From NCBI GenBank assembly GCA_965247535.1, contig OZ252018.1, positions 434,001 to 498,000 of the forward strand: DNA of 64,000 nt. The letters are read 5' to 3'. The notes beneath the pieces were generated by a model, which saw only the letters and a program-made list of their open reading frames with translations, was not told the origin of the DNA and did no database searches. Source of the stretch: JAPPHY01 sp965247535 (GTDB taxonomy: Bacteria; Chloroflexota; Dehalococcoidia; Lucifugimonadales; UBA2985). The translations under genes were made by a program, and so were the position numbers. Shown here piece after piece: positions 41,154 to 49,501 of this stretch (positions within the stretch are counted from its first letter, which is position 1; each line of letters begins with the position of its first letter).

Positions 41154-41720
41154 ATGATGGCAATGTCAGGAAAGTCTACGTGGGGCAATCGGCTTCTGAT
41201 CTCGCTCATTCCGCTTGGAGTGCTAGGGGTTGTGGCATTCATTGCCTACGCAATCTCGGTTTCTGCTCCCGGGGACGAGATCGACAGCCCGTGGGAGGTC
41301 TTCTGGACTTCCTGCACGTTCTTCATCTGGTTGGCGTGGTGGATCGCCTTGCCGACGGGCATTGTGCTCAAGGTTTGGGGCGGCGCCGAGACGCGCCGGG
41401 TCTACCGGGAGGCACGCCAGTACGCCGAGATGCACAACCGGCAGCAGATCTCGGACACTACCTGGAAGGGCTACAGGCCAAGGAACGTGGTCATGACCGT
41501 ATCGCAGGCGTTCGAGAGGCCCACCTATATCCTCTCCGTCGAGCACGAGGGCGAGTCCGTCACGACGGACGGGTTCTCACGCTCCGTGTACGCGCTCAGG
41601 TTCGCCGACTTCCTGTGGGACCACGTCATGTCCGGTAGATCGCACGTGGACGCCGAGGCGATGCGGGCTGCGCGCCGTGAATGGGGAAGCCGCTACCCAC
41701 AGCTATCGTCCGGCAGATAG
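41154..41720 (+). CDS. Hypothetical membrane protein
   Basis: About 188 residues with two N-terminal membrane helices (LLISLIPLGVLGVVAFIAYAI and FWTSCTFFIWLAWWIALPTGIVL) and a soluble C-terminal domain (RRVYREARQYAEMHNRQQIS, EHEGESVTTDGFSR). No family is recognised. ATGs at 41154, 41157 and 41163 are possible; GAGAAGG overlaps the first two, which makes 41163 plausible. It lies 75 bases after the lipoprotein gene on the same strand. Confidence 0.55.
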   Translation: MMAMSGKSTWGNRLLISLIPLGVLGVVAFIAYAISVSAPGDEIDSPWEVFWTSCTFFIWLAWWIALPTGIVLKVWGGAETRRVYREARQYAEMHNRQQISDTTWKGYRPRNVVMTVSQAFERPTYILSVEHEGESVTTDGFSRSVYALRFADFLWDHVMSGRSHVDAEAMRAARREWGSRYPQLSSGR

Positions 41721-41759
41721 CCGCCAGCATCGGAACGATAGAGGGAGGGAGGTCGATCC

Positions 41760-41843
41760 ATGTGGGAAGAGTTCTTTGGGACCATCTGGCGCTTTTTGGC
41801 GGGCGTCTTCAATATGGTGTCGGCATCCCAAACTGCGGACTAG
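41760..41843 (+). CDS. 27-residue amphipathic peptide
   Basis: ATG 41760 to TAG 41843, starting MWEEFFGTIWRFLAGVFNMV. GGGAGG lies 7-8 bases upstream, a strong ribosome-binding site. The peptide is a single amphipathic or membrane helix. It lies 39 bases after the membrane protein gene and its TAG overlaps the stop of the convergent MFS gene through a shared CTAG. Function unknown. Confidence 0.45.
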   Translation: MWEEFFGTIWRFLAGVFNMVSASQTAD

Positions 41844-43126
41844 CTCGAACGGCGAGCCGAACGTTCCGCTGCTCTCTCTGCTTCCTCTGGAGGCTTGAGG
41901 TTGCGGAACATGAAGAATAGGGCTATATCGTACGCAATCTTCAGCACTGCACAGCCAATCAACGGCGCGCTGGCCGAGACGGCCTGCCACAGGGCCGTCG
42001 CTACGGTTGGCCCACCGATTCCCGAAACACTCCTTCCAACGGTGTGAATGCCTGCCATTGCTACTCGCTCCTCAGGCCCTACCACCGCCATTATGTACGA
42101 CGTGCGGGTGGGCACGTCCATCTGGCCCAGGAAGGAGCGAAGCTGCCAGAAAACCACGGCGAGTGTGGCTGAAGGAGCGAATGCGGCCCCTATCAGGAAC
42201 AGGTTCGCCGGTATGTGCGTGAACACCATGGTGTTTATCAGGCCTATTCTGGCGGCTATCCTGGCGGCCAGCCACAGAGATATGGCTGAAAGTAACTGGG
42301 AAAAGAAGAACACAAGGGCCAGTGCCCCAAGCTCCAAGCCGAACCGTGTGCTGAACCAGTAGGCAACCAGGCTTTGAAGCAGCAAAGACCCCGCAAAGTT
42401 GTCAACGCTGAACAGCGCCGTGAGAGTGAATATTATCCGCCTTGAAGGGAGAGCCAGCGGGTTCATCCAGCGTCTGGCCTCGGCTCGCACCTCTACACCG
42501 GAGGAGAGCAGGCTGTAGAGCAGCGCCACGACAAGCAGAAGCACAACAAATGCGACAAACATCACCTTGAAGGCGCCAAGCTCGCTGGCTCCGAACCGGC
42601 TCTGGAAGACCTCCGGAAGTCCCGCCGCCAGCGCGCCGACGGCGGCCGCCCCGGTGGAGGCGATCCCATACACCGCAAACAGGTCCGTTCGCCGCGCTGC
42701 AGGGGCCGCGTCGGCCAGGCTCGCCTGTTCCAGTGGCTGAGTCGGCTGTGCGCCGCCGCCGCCGCCGACTCCGCTCAGGGTGCCCAGAAACGCAAAGGCC
42801 GTCAGTACCGCAACGTCGTTAGTCACGACCAGCACCACACCGGCGGCGGCCGTCGTCAGTGTCAGCGCCACCATCAGGCGGCGCCGGCCCACTTTCTCAG
42901 CCATCAGTGACACAAAGAACGAAAAGAGCGCCGCACCGGCAACACCAAAGCTGAAGAACACCCCAATCTGCGTGAGCGTGAAGCCCAGCAGGTCCAGGTA
43001 GACCGCAAATAGCACCGCAATGGAACCCTGGGCAAAAGCTCGCGCAGACCTGGCCAGGATGATTATCTTGCCGTCACGGCTCACCCAGCCAAGGGGAAGA
43101 ACTCTACTTTGCAGCATATTTGGCAT
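41840..43126 (-). CDS. MFS transporter
   Basis: A 428-residue major facilitator with about 12 helices. The loop 2-3 signature is MAEKVGRRRLMVALT; the C-terminal half has RIAARIGLINTMVF and FWQLRSFLGQMDVPTRTSYIM, like the bacterial MFS group often seen beside resistance genes. The N terminus is MPNMLQSRVLPLGWVSRDGK. A glycine run GVGGGGGAQPTQP in the middle of the N half is unusual. Substrate unknown. Confidence 0.82.
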   Translation of the reverse strand: MPNMLQSRVLPLGWVSRDGKIIILARSARAFAQGSIAVLFAVYLDLLGFTLTQIGVFFSFGVAGAALFSFFVSLMAEKVGRRRLMVALTLTTAAAGVVLVVTNDVAVLTAFAFLGTLSGVGGGGGAQPTQPLEQASLADAAPAARRTDLFAVYGIASTGAAAVGALAAGLPEVFQSRFGASELGAFKVMFVAFVVLLLVVALLYSLLSSGVEVRAEARRWMNPLALPSRRIIFTLTALFSVDNFAGSLLLQSLVAYWFSTRFGLELGALALVFFFSQLLSAISLWLAARIAARIGLINTMVFTHIPANLFLIGAAFAPSATLAVVFWQLRSFLGQMDVPTRTSYIMAVVGPEERVAMAGIHTVGRSVSGIGGPTVATALWQAVSASAPLIGCAVLKIAYDIALFFMFRNLKPPEEAERAAERSARRSS

Positions 43127-43332
43127 CGCGCCCCGTCAGGCCTCCTGGGCTGCTCTTTCTACTACCTCTGGGGGCAGCACATTGCGGAACCGGCCACTGA
43201 GCGAAGTGAATTGTAGCACGATCAGCACCAGATGGACGGCCAACCGGGGCATCGGGTATACGGCTGTGCAGGTTCTCAGCGAGAATTGGATACTGGAAGG
43301 CGCAGATATATCAGGTAGTGCTGACTTGAGGC

Positions 43333-43407
43333 TGGCTCCCCGAGTAGGATTCGAACCTACGACCTAGCGGTTAACAGCCGCCCGCTCTACCGCTGAGCTA
43401 TCGGGGA
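43333..43407 (-). tRNA. tRNA-Asn (GTT)
   Basis: The minus strand gives acceptor TCCCCGA/TCGGGGA, D arm AGCTCAGCGGTAGAGC, anticodon loop CTGTTAA (GTT), T arm GTAGGTTCGAATCCTAC, discriminator G and encoded CCA. Confidence 0.95.
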
Positions 43408-43586
43408 TTGACGACGCGGAGGTACGGCGGTCTCGCGCGGTGTCCGTTCCTCCGTCCAACTGCGGATTATAGCACTGCAGCTGTGGGGCAACAAGGCGCG
43501 CTCGGTGCAGCGCGATCGCGGCCTGCCGCGGGCACGCGCCGAAGGTTGGGCTCGCCGGCCGCGATGACTCGAGACGCGATACGGGC

Positions 43587-43592
43587 TATAAT
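43587..43592 (+). promoter_or_regulatory. -10 box of lepB
   Basis: TATAAT at 43587-43592 would start transcription near 43599, which rules out the upstream ATGs and points to TTG 43624. No good -35 box is seen. Confidence 0.4.
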
Positions 43593-43623
43593 TGGTCTTC
43601 GACCTGCCCGGGGGAAGGCATAC

Positions 43624-44259
43624 TTGTCACTCTCAGCTATAAGGGACTTCATAACGGACATTCTCGAGACCGTGTCGCTGGCTCTCGTGATCTTCTTTCT
43701 GCTCCAGTCCTCGGTGCGCAACTACCGGGTGGAGCTCTCCAGCATGGAGCCGACCCTTTCTCACGAGGACAGGCTGATCGTGAACAAGCTGGTCTACTTC
43801 AATCTGGACGCGGAGGCACTGGACCGCCTGGTGCCCTTCTGGGACATCTGGGAGGAGGACAACCTGCTGTACCCATTCCATGACCCCCAGCGCGCGGAGG
43901 TGATCGTATTCCAGTATCCTTATGATCCAACCAGGGACTTCGTGAAGAGAGTTATCGGTCTGCCGGGCGAGACCGTTTCGATCCAGCGCGGCACGGTATA
44001 CATCGACGGTGAAGTGATCGATGAGCCGTACCTGGCGGAGAGTGGCCTGGACAACCTGGCTCCGGTGCTGGTCCCGCCCAACAGCTACTTTGTGATGGGC
44101 GACAACCGGCGCGGCAGCAGCGATTCGAGGCACTGGGGGCCCGTGCCAATAGACAACGTCGTGGGGAAGGTGGTGGTGCGATACTGGCCCTTCTCCGAGC
44201 TTTCGTTCATACCGGTAGACCCATCGCCGGACGCGTCCGGCGCCATTGATAATCGATAG
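43624..44259 (+). CDS. lepB: Signal peptidase I
   Basis: About 211 residues. An N-terminal membrane anchor (LETVSLALVIFFLLQ) is followed by the catalytic Ser40 in LSSMEPTL, the Lys in RDFVKRVIGLPGE and the C-terminal box GDNRRGSSDSRHWGPV. It cleaves signal peptides on the outer face of the membrane. TTG 43624 is chosen because GGGGGAAGG lies just upstream and a TATAAT lies 30 bases before; longer frames add a non-conserved Arg-rich tail. Confidence 0.92.
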   Translation: MSLSAIRDFITDILETVSLALVIFFLLQSSVRNYRVELSSMEPTLSHEDRLIVNKLVYFNLDAEALDRLVPFWDIWEEDNLLYPFHDPQRAEVIVFQYPYDPTRDFVKRVIGLPGETVSIQRGTVYIDGEVIDEPYLAESGLDNLAPVLVPPNSYFVMGDNRRGSSDSRHWGPVPIDNVVGKVVVRYWPFSELSFIPVDPSPDASGAIDNR

Positions 44260-44289
44260 CGCGTTGGTTAGAATCGGCGATACGGCGAG

Positions 44290-44366
44290 GGGCCGTTAGC
44301 TCAGCCTGGCAGAGCTCCGGACTTTTAATCCGGGAGTCCAGGGTTCGAATCCCTGACGGCCCACCA
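44290..44366 (+). tRNA. tRNA-Lys (TTT)
   Basis: Acceptor GGGCCGT/ACGGCCC, D arm AGCTCAGCCTGGCAGAGCT, anticodon stem CCGGA/TCCGG with loop CTTTTAA (TTT), T arm CAGGGTTCGAATCCCTG, encoded CCA. Confidence 0.96.
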
Positions 44367-44381
44367 ACGGCAAGAGTAGAT

Positions 44382-44425
44382 AGAACCGTCTTCGAGATGT
44401 GGCTTGGCGGACTGTGAGCCAACAT
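44382..44425 (+). repeat. Copy of the dispersed repeat behind tRNA-Lys
   Basis: AGAACCGTCTTCGAGATGTG (44382-44401) then GCTTGGCGG and ACTGTGAGCC matches the minus-strand copies at 38.4-38.6 kb. The remaining gap to 44721 shows a hairpin CAGAGG/CCTCTG (44633-44650) and no gene. Confidence 0.55.
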
Positions 44426-44721
44426 TCGCACTTCACAAAAGACACGAATTACTCAGGAACTCGTGGGAAGTGGACTTGAAGCCAGCCCACAGTGAGAGGT
44501 GACCGCCTACTGCCATTGACACCTCTCGAGCACATGCTTTCGCAACTGCCCAGTGCCTGATCACGGCTTGATAGTCTAATGGAACTTCTCTAGTATGAAA
44601 TAAACTGATGGAGATGACCTTGCTGTCTTCTCCCAGAGGTGTACGCCTCTGTTGGTAGTCGGGTCCGGTCAGTAGAGGTCTGATCCACGGAGATTTCGCT
44701 AACGACGGAGGGTTGACGGCC

Positions 44722-46341
44722 ATGACCATATCAATATCAGTACCTGGGCCAACCGAACCCTGCAACATCGAATTGGCTCCCGGCGAGATTCTGTACGTGC
44801 TCGGTGCAAACGGGACCGGTAAGTCAGCCCTTGTCCACCGTCTGAATTCTGATCATAGGACAAAGTCACACTGGGTTCCTCCACATCGTCGGACGTGGTT
44901 GCAGTCTGGTGGGTCTAACTTAACGGCGGCCGACAAGCAAGAGCAAGAAACCAATCTGCAAAGCCTGGCCACCCGACCTGACGCTCGATGGATGGATCAC
45001 AATCCTGAAGTTCGGGTGAATATGGCAATATTTGATCTGATCCACAAGCGAAGCCAGCTGAGTCAGGAAATAGCCGACGCATTCCGTGCGGGAGATAAGG
45101 CGCGGGGACAGGAATTGATAGGGCGTGACGAAGATCCATTAGTGGCCCTGAGCGGTTTGTTGACTAATGCCAACTTGCCCTTCGAATTCTCAGTAGACAG
45201 GAACGCAACGATCGTCGTGACCAAGGCCGGGATAGAACCATATAGTGCGGCAGAGATGTCGGATGGAGAACGTAACGCTTTGCTGCTGGCCGCGGAGGTA
45301 CTGACGGTACCTGCAGACACATTAATCCTGATCGACGAGCCCGAGCAGCATTTGCATAGGTCGATAGTGTCGCCGCTTCTCAATGGCCTCTTTTCCAAGA
45401 GGCCCGACTGCATGTTCGTAGTGTCCACTCACGAATTGACGCTGCCTCCCGACAATCCAGCATCCAAGATATTGCTTGTCAGGAGTTGCACTTATCAAGG
45501 TGGCACCGCTGTGGCCTGGGACGTTGATCTGGTAAACTCACCGATCGAGATCGACGAGGACCTAAAGACGGATGTCTTGGGTGCCCGACGCACCGTGGTA
45601 TTTGTGGAGGGGGAAAGAAGCAGCCTAGATACGCCTCTCTACAGCTTGATTTCCCCTTGTGTATCAGTCATTCCCCGAGGAACGCGGAAGTCTGTAGAAG
45701 ATGCGGTAAAGAGCATCCGTGCGTCAAGTGCACTGCACCGCGTCAAGGCTTACGGACTCGTGGATAGCGACGGTCGAAACACTGCCGAAGACGTAAGCGA
45801 ACTGAGGGAAGAGGGCATCTACCCGATCGAGGTCTACTCAGTCGAGTCCATTTACTTCGATCAGAGGCTCCAAGAGGAAGTGGCCAAGAGACGGACCAAC
45901 CTAGCCGGCGATAATGTTTCGTCTCGCCTGGAACCTGCAAGCGCCGCGGCGATAAACGCAATCAGGAACAGTGCCGATCATCTAGCCAGGCTTGCAGCGG
46001 GACGCAAGCTACGGGAGGCAATGCTGAAACACCTGCCAAACCCAAAGACATCCCCCCTAGACCAACCAATTCAGATCGATATGGATGCTCCGGGCATACT
46101 GCAACAAGAGCGCCAGGCGCTAGATGAGTTGATTGATGCCAACGACCTTGGCGCCATCATACGACAATATCCAATTAGGAGGACCAGTGCTCTCGATCAT
46201 ATCTCGAAGCACCTTGGTCTCGACGACGAGAAAGAGTACGCAAGGGCGGTTCTCCAACTTCTGAAAGACGACGAAGACATGCTTAAGCATGTGAGAGAAC
46301 TAATCGGGCCATTGCCGAGCGATATCCTCTCAGATGACTGA
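44722..46341 (+). CDS. AAA ATPase fused to DUF4435/TOPRIM-like domain (PARIS/OLD-like)
   Basis: A 539-residue protein. The N-terminal half is an ABC/SMC-type ATPase: Walker A GANGTGKS (residues 28-35), signature-like EMSDGERNALLL, Walker B LILIDEPEQHLH, and the switch VVSTHE. The second half matches DUF4435, a TOPRIM-type nuclease fold: VVFVEGERSSLDTPLY with its acidic residue, AYGLVDSDGRN with the D-x-D pair, and YSVESIYFD. In the PARIS anti-phage system, AriA (ATPase) and AriB (DUF4435) are usually separate; here they are one chain. GGAGGG lies 9 bases before ATG 44722. It sits beside tRNA-Lys, a common place for defence genes. Function is inferred. Confidence 0.72.
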   Translation: MTISISVPGPTEPCNIELAPGEILYVLGANGTGKSALVHRLNSDHRTKSHWVPPHRRTWLQSGGSNLTAADKQEQETNLQSLATRPDARWMDHNPEVRVNMAIFDLIHKRSQLSQEIADAFRAGDKARGQELIGRDEDPLVALSGLLTNANLPFEFSVDRNATIVVTKAGIEPYSAAEMSDGERNALLLAAEVLTVPADTLILIDEPEQHLHRSIVSPLLNGLFSKRPDCMFVVSTHELTLPPDNPASKILLVRSCTYQGGTAVAWDVDLVNSPIEIDEDLKTDVLGARRTVVFVEGERSSLDTPLYSLISPCVSVIPRGTRKSVEDAVKSIRASSALHRVKAYGLVDSDGRNTAEDVSELREEGIYPIEVYSVESIYFDQRLQEEVAKRRTNLAGDNVSSRLEPASAAAINAIRNSADHLARLAAGRKLREAMLKHLPNPKTSPLDQPIQIDMDAPGILQQERQALDELIDANDLGAIIRQYPIRRTSALDHISKHLGLDDEKEYARAVLQLLKDDEDMLKHVRELIGPLPSDILSDD

Positions 46342-46876
46342 GTCCGAGTGCGATAACCGTGATCCCACGAAACGTCCTGTCATACAGGCGTAGCCTGGTT
46401 CGGTCTCTTCCGGTGATTCTGTCGTCTTCAGGAATCTCAAGCGGGCGAATTAGCTGCCCCTAACATTCGCAGTACAGTACACTTGGTCCACCAGAAGAGG
46501 CTCGAAATCCCCTTAAGGGTCGCGGTGCCAAGGATCACAGTGCCACCATCAACTCAAACTTGGTACTGCGTTCAGTCAAGTAAGGCCCACCATCGGTCAC
46601 GGGTGGCCAAGACGCGCCCTCGACAGAGGTTCAGCGCCGTGCCCTACGCCTCAGGGGCCGGAGGTGTGCGCCACAGGAAGGTTCTGCCGAGGCAACTTCC
46701 CAAATGAAGTCGATCCCCCGACGAGTAGGTAAACTTTGCTAAGGCAAGCTGCGGCCACATAGCCGGTTGCTGGTCGGATGAGGGCATAGCCTGTACGATG
46801 CAGGAGAGGCTGGGACTCGCAACACGACGGCACGACCTCCAGTTGCGCCGCAGGATCACTGGATTGGGAGGTACCG
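46342..46876 (+). other. Intergenic stretch with a repeat copy, no gene seen
   Basis: GGTCCACCAGAAGAGGCTCG (46485-46504) then AAATCCCC and AAGGGTCGCGGTG resembles 38364-38400 (GGCCACCTGAAGTGGCTCG, AATCCCC), and AACATTCGCA recurs from 44421. Short ORFs here have no family resemblance. Confidence 0.4.
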
Positions 46877-47620
46877 ATGAAGAATTCTGAGCAACACGAC
46901 TACTCCGCCGCAGAGTGGCAAGCTCGCGTGGATCTGGCGGCTGCATATCGCCTAACTGACCACTTCGGCATGACAACGCTCATCTACAACCACATTACGT
47001 CGCGTGTCCCGGGCACGGAAGACCAGTTCCTCATCAATGAGTACGGTCTCGGGTACGACGAGGTCACAGCGTCCAACCTGGTCAGGATCGACATGGACGG
47101 GAACATTCTCGACGAAGGCGATCACCGTATCAACGTCACCGGCTACGTCATCCACTCAGCGGTCCACGCGGCAAGGCACGACGTGACCTGCGTGATGCAC
47201 ACCCATACGCCCTACGGAATGGCCGTATCGGTGATGGCGACGGGCCTGCTGCCACTTCAGCAAGATGGCTACCAATTCCATGAGCGCATTGCCTACCATG
47301 AGTTCGAGGGAGTAGCCGTCGATATCGATGAGCGAGAACGGCTCGTGACCGACCTCGGCGACAAGAATGCGATGATAATGCGCAATCACGGCCTGCTGAC
47401 CGTGGGCCGCTCCGTCGCTGAGGCATGGCTCCGGATGTGGCAGCTTGAGCAGGCCTGCAAGGTCCAGGTCCTGGCTCAATCGACTGGCCAACCCATCCGC
47501 CAGGCGCCTGTGCCCGCCATTGAGAAGACAGCTGCCCTGTCCGACAACGAGCCCGTGGCCCTGGAGTGGGCCTGGCTTCTGCGGACAATCGACCGGAAGG
47601 ACTCGTCGTACAGGACGTAG
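46877..47620 (+). CDS. Class II aldolase/adducin family protein
   Basis: A 247-residue class II aldolase fold. Zinc histidines are in MHTHTPYGMAV and the third in MRNHGLLTVG; LIYNHITSRVPG is the N-terminal phosphate-binding region. The family includes fuculose- and ribulose-phosphate aldolases/epimerases and many uncharacterised members; lack of a sugar kinase nearby leaves the substrate open. GGGAGG precedes the ATG. It stands alone, followed by the xdhC operon promoter. Confidence 0.82.
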   Translation: MKNSEQHDYSAAEWQARVDLAAAYRLTDHFGMTTLIYNHITSRVPGTEDQFLINEYGLGYDEVTASNLVRIDMDGNILDEGDHRINVTGYVIHSAVHAARHDVTCVMHTHTPYGMAVSVMATGLLPLQQDGYQFHERIAYHEFEGVAVDIDERERLVTDLGDKNAMIMRNHGLLTVGRSVAEAWLRMWQLEQACKVQVLAQSTGQPIRQAPVPAIEKTAALSDNEPVALEWAWLLRTIDRKDSSYRT

Positions 47621-47719
47621 CCAACGCGGCAGGGTGCGTCCATGCGCGCCCAGATACGGCGGCCGGCAGTCTGGCGCCGTCCACGCGGCAGTCCGGCGCG
47701 CACAATCCTCGCTACGATG

Positions 47720-47728
47720 TGGTATAAT
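47720..47728 (+). promoter_or_regulatory. Extended -10 promoter of xdhC
   Basis: TGG-TATAAT (TATAAT at 47723-47728) is an extended -10 element 36 bases before the xdhC-family ATG. Confidence 0.5.
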
Positions 47729-47763
47729 TCGTAAGGTATCTCTATTCATCCGGGAGTGCTGTC

Positions 47764-48885
47764 ATGGAAGATGTTTTCAGAGAAGCGCAGAATCTGCTCA
47801 GCGACGGTCGGCCCTTTGTGATTGCCACAGTTGTGGGCACCAAGGGTTCCACGCCCCAGAAGCCGGGAGCCAAGCTCCTGGTGAGGGAGGACGGCAGCGG
47901 CGTGGGCACCCTGGGCGGCGGCTGCGTCGAGGGTGACATCTGGTTTGCCGCCAAGATGCTCCTGAAGGAAGGCGGCGGCCCGACGATCACCGACTACGAG
48001 CTGAACGAGGACATCGCCGCGAGGGAGGGCCTGGTCTGCGGCGGCACAATGTACTTCCTCATCGATCCGGTACTGGAGCCTGACGCCGTTCGGCCCACGG
48101 TCAGCAGCATCGTGGACGCATACGACGGCAGCCCCAGCGTGGGCGTGGCCACTCTGCTGAAGGCCGTGAAAGGCAAGGGGCAGGTTGGCGACAAGATCTG
48201 CATCGACGCGGACGGCGAGGCCAAGGGCTCACTGGGCGACCCCGCCCGCGATGCCGAGGCCGTCGAGGCCCTCCGCGAGCTCGTCGACTTCGGTCGTGTC
48301 AAGACGCTGAACACCCAGGACGGAGCGCAGGTCTTCCTGGAGGGGTTCACCAAGCCTGCCGCGGTCATAGTGGCCGGCGGCGGTCACATAGGCAAGTCCC
48401 TGGCTCCGCTAGTCAAGATGATGGGTCTCCGGCTCCACGTTGTGGACGACCGGCCGGAGTTCGCCAACAAGGAGCGTTTCCCGGATGCGGACAGCGTTGT
48501 GGTGGCGGACTACGCCGAGGGTCTGACGCAGCTGGACATTCGCCCCAACAGCTCCGTTGTGGTGGCCACCCGCGGCCATCGCGAGGACGACCGTGCGCTG
48601 GAGGCAGCGGTCCGCAGCCCCGCGGGCTACGTTGGCCTGGTGGGCAGCCGTCGCAAGACCATCCTCATCTACGAGGAGCTGCTCAAGAACGGCATCCCGC
48701 TGGAGAGGCTGCAGGCCGTGCATGCGCCGGTTGGCCTGGACATCGGCGCCAAGACGCCGGAGGAGATTGCCATGAGCATCGTGGCGGAGATTGTGGCCTT
48801 CCGCGAGGGCCGCTCCGGCAAGGGCATGACCATGGAGAACCGCTACCTGCAGCGCATAGCCCAGAAGGTTGGCGTACCGGCCTGA
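47764..48885 (+). CDS. XdhC/CoxI-family molybdoenzyme maturation protein
   Basis: A 373-residue XdhC-family protein. The N-terminal XdhC_CoxI domain has TVVGTKGSTPQKPGAKLLV, GGCVEGD and CGGTMYFL; the C-terminal Rossmann domain has VIVAGGGHIGKSLAPL, VVATRGHREDD and YVGLVGSRRK. XdhC proteins insert the sulfurated molybdenum cofactor into xanthine or CO dehydrogenase-type enzymes. The following MocA-type gene fits a shared role in molybdenum cofactor tailoring. The target hydroxylase is not in the window. Confidence 0.88.
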   Translation: MEDVFREAQNLLSDGRPFVIATVVGTKGSTPQKPGAKLLVREDGSGVGTLGGGCVEGDIWFAAKMLLKEGGGPTITDYELNEDIAAREGLVCGGTMYFLIDPVLEPDAVRPTVSSIVDAYDGSPSVGVATLLKAVKGKGQVGDKICIDADGEAKGSLGDPARDAEAVEALRELVDFGRVKTLNTQDGAQVFLEGFTKPAAVIVAGGGHIGKSLAPLVKMMGLRLHVVDDRPEFANKERFPDADSVVVADYAEGLTQLDIRPNSSVVVATRGHREDDRALEAAVRSPAGYVGLVGSRRKTILIYEELLKNGIPLERLQAVHAPVGLDIGAKTPEEIAMSIVAEIVAFREGRSGKGMTMENRYLQRIAQKVGVPA

Positions 48886-48895
48886 TCCGTCGTCA

Positions 48896-49501
48896 ATGAG
48901 CGGAATCTCGGCCATCCTGCTGGCCGCGGGCGAGTCCACCCGCATGGGCCGCCTCAAGGCCCTTCTGCCCTGGCAGGGCGCGACCCTGATCGAGTACCAG
49001 GTTGCCTCGCTGCTCGACGCCGGCGTATCGCAGCTTGTGGTGGTCGTCGGCCATAGAGGCGACGAGGTAGGCGCTCCCATTGCAGGCCGCGCGGGCGTCA
49101 CCACGGTCGAGAACCCGGACTACCGGCAGGGCAAGACCACGTCCATCAAGGCCGGCCTTCGCGCCATATCGCCGGACGCCGCGGCTATCCTGGTGCTCGC
49201 CGTCGACCAGCCGCGACCTCCCGACATCCTGGGGACCGTCATCGAGGCACACCTGTCGCGCTCGCCGCTGATCACCAGCCCCGTCTACGACGGACGCGGC
49301 GGCCATCCGATGATCTTCGATGTGGAGCTGCTGCCTGAGCTGGCCGCCATCACGGAGGAGAGTGAGGGCCTGCGTGAGGTCACGCGCCGGCACGCCTCCG
49401 ACATCTACAAGCTGGAGCTTGACGACCCGGTCGTGCGGGTGGACGTCAACACGCCGGAGGACCTGCAGGCGGCCCAGCCTCTGTTCGAGGGCCGCGGCTA
49501 G
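48896..49501 (+). CDS. MocA/MobA-type molybdenum cofactor nucleotidyltransferase
   Basis: A 201-residue NTP-transferase. LAAGESTRMGRLKALLPWQG is the nucleotide-binding loop, VVGHRGDEV and VLAVDQPRPP (metal-binding D) follow, and GRGGHPMIFD is the typical substrate loop. The family makes cytosine or guanine dinucleotide forms of the molybdenum cofactor. ATG 48896 lies 11 bases after xdhC, so the two are co-transcribed. Whether it is CTP- or GTP-specific cannot be told. Confidence 0.82.
   Translation: MSGISAILLAAGESTRMGRLKALLPWQGATLIEYQVASLLDAGVSQLVVVVGHRGDEVGAPIAGRAGVTTVENPDYRQGKTTSIKAGLRAISPDAAAILVLAVDQPRPPDILGTVIEAHLSRSPLITSPVYDGRGGHPMIFDVELLPELAAITEESEGLREVTRRHASDIYKLELDDPVVRVDVNTPEDLQAAQPLFEGRG

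Noticed and set aside
44433..44768. 111-codon minus-strand ORF behind tRNA-Lys
   Set aside because: It overlaps the start and Shine-Dalgarno of the ATPase gene and has no recognisable motif.
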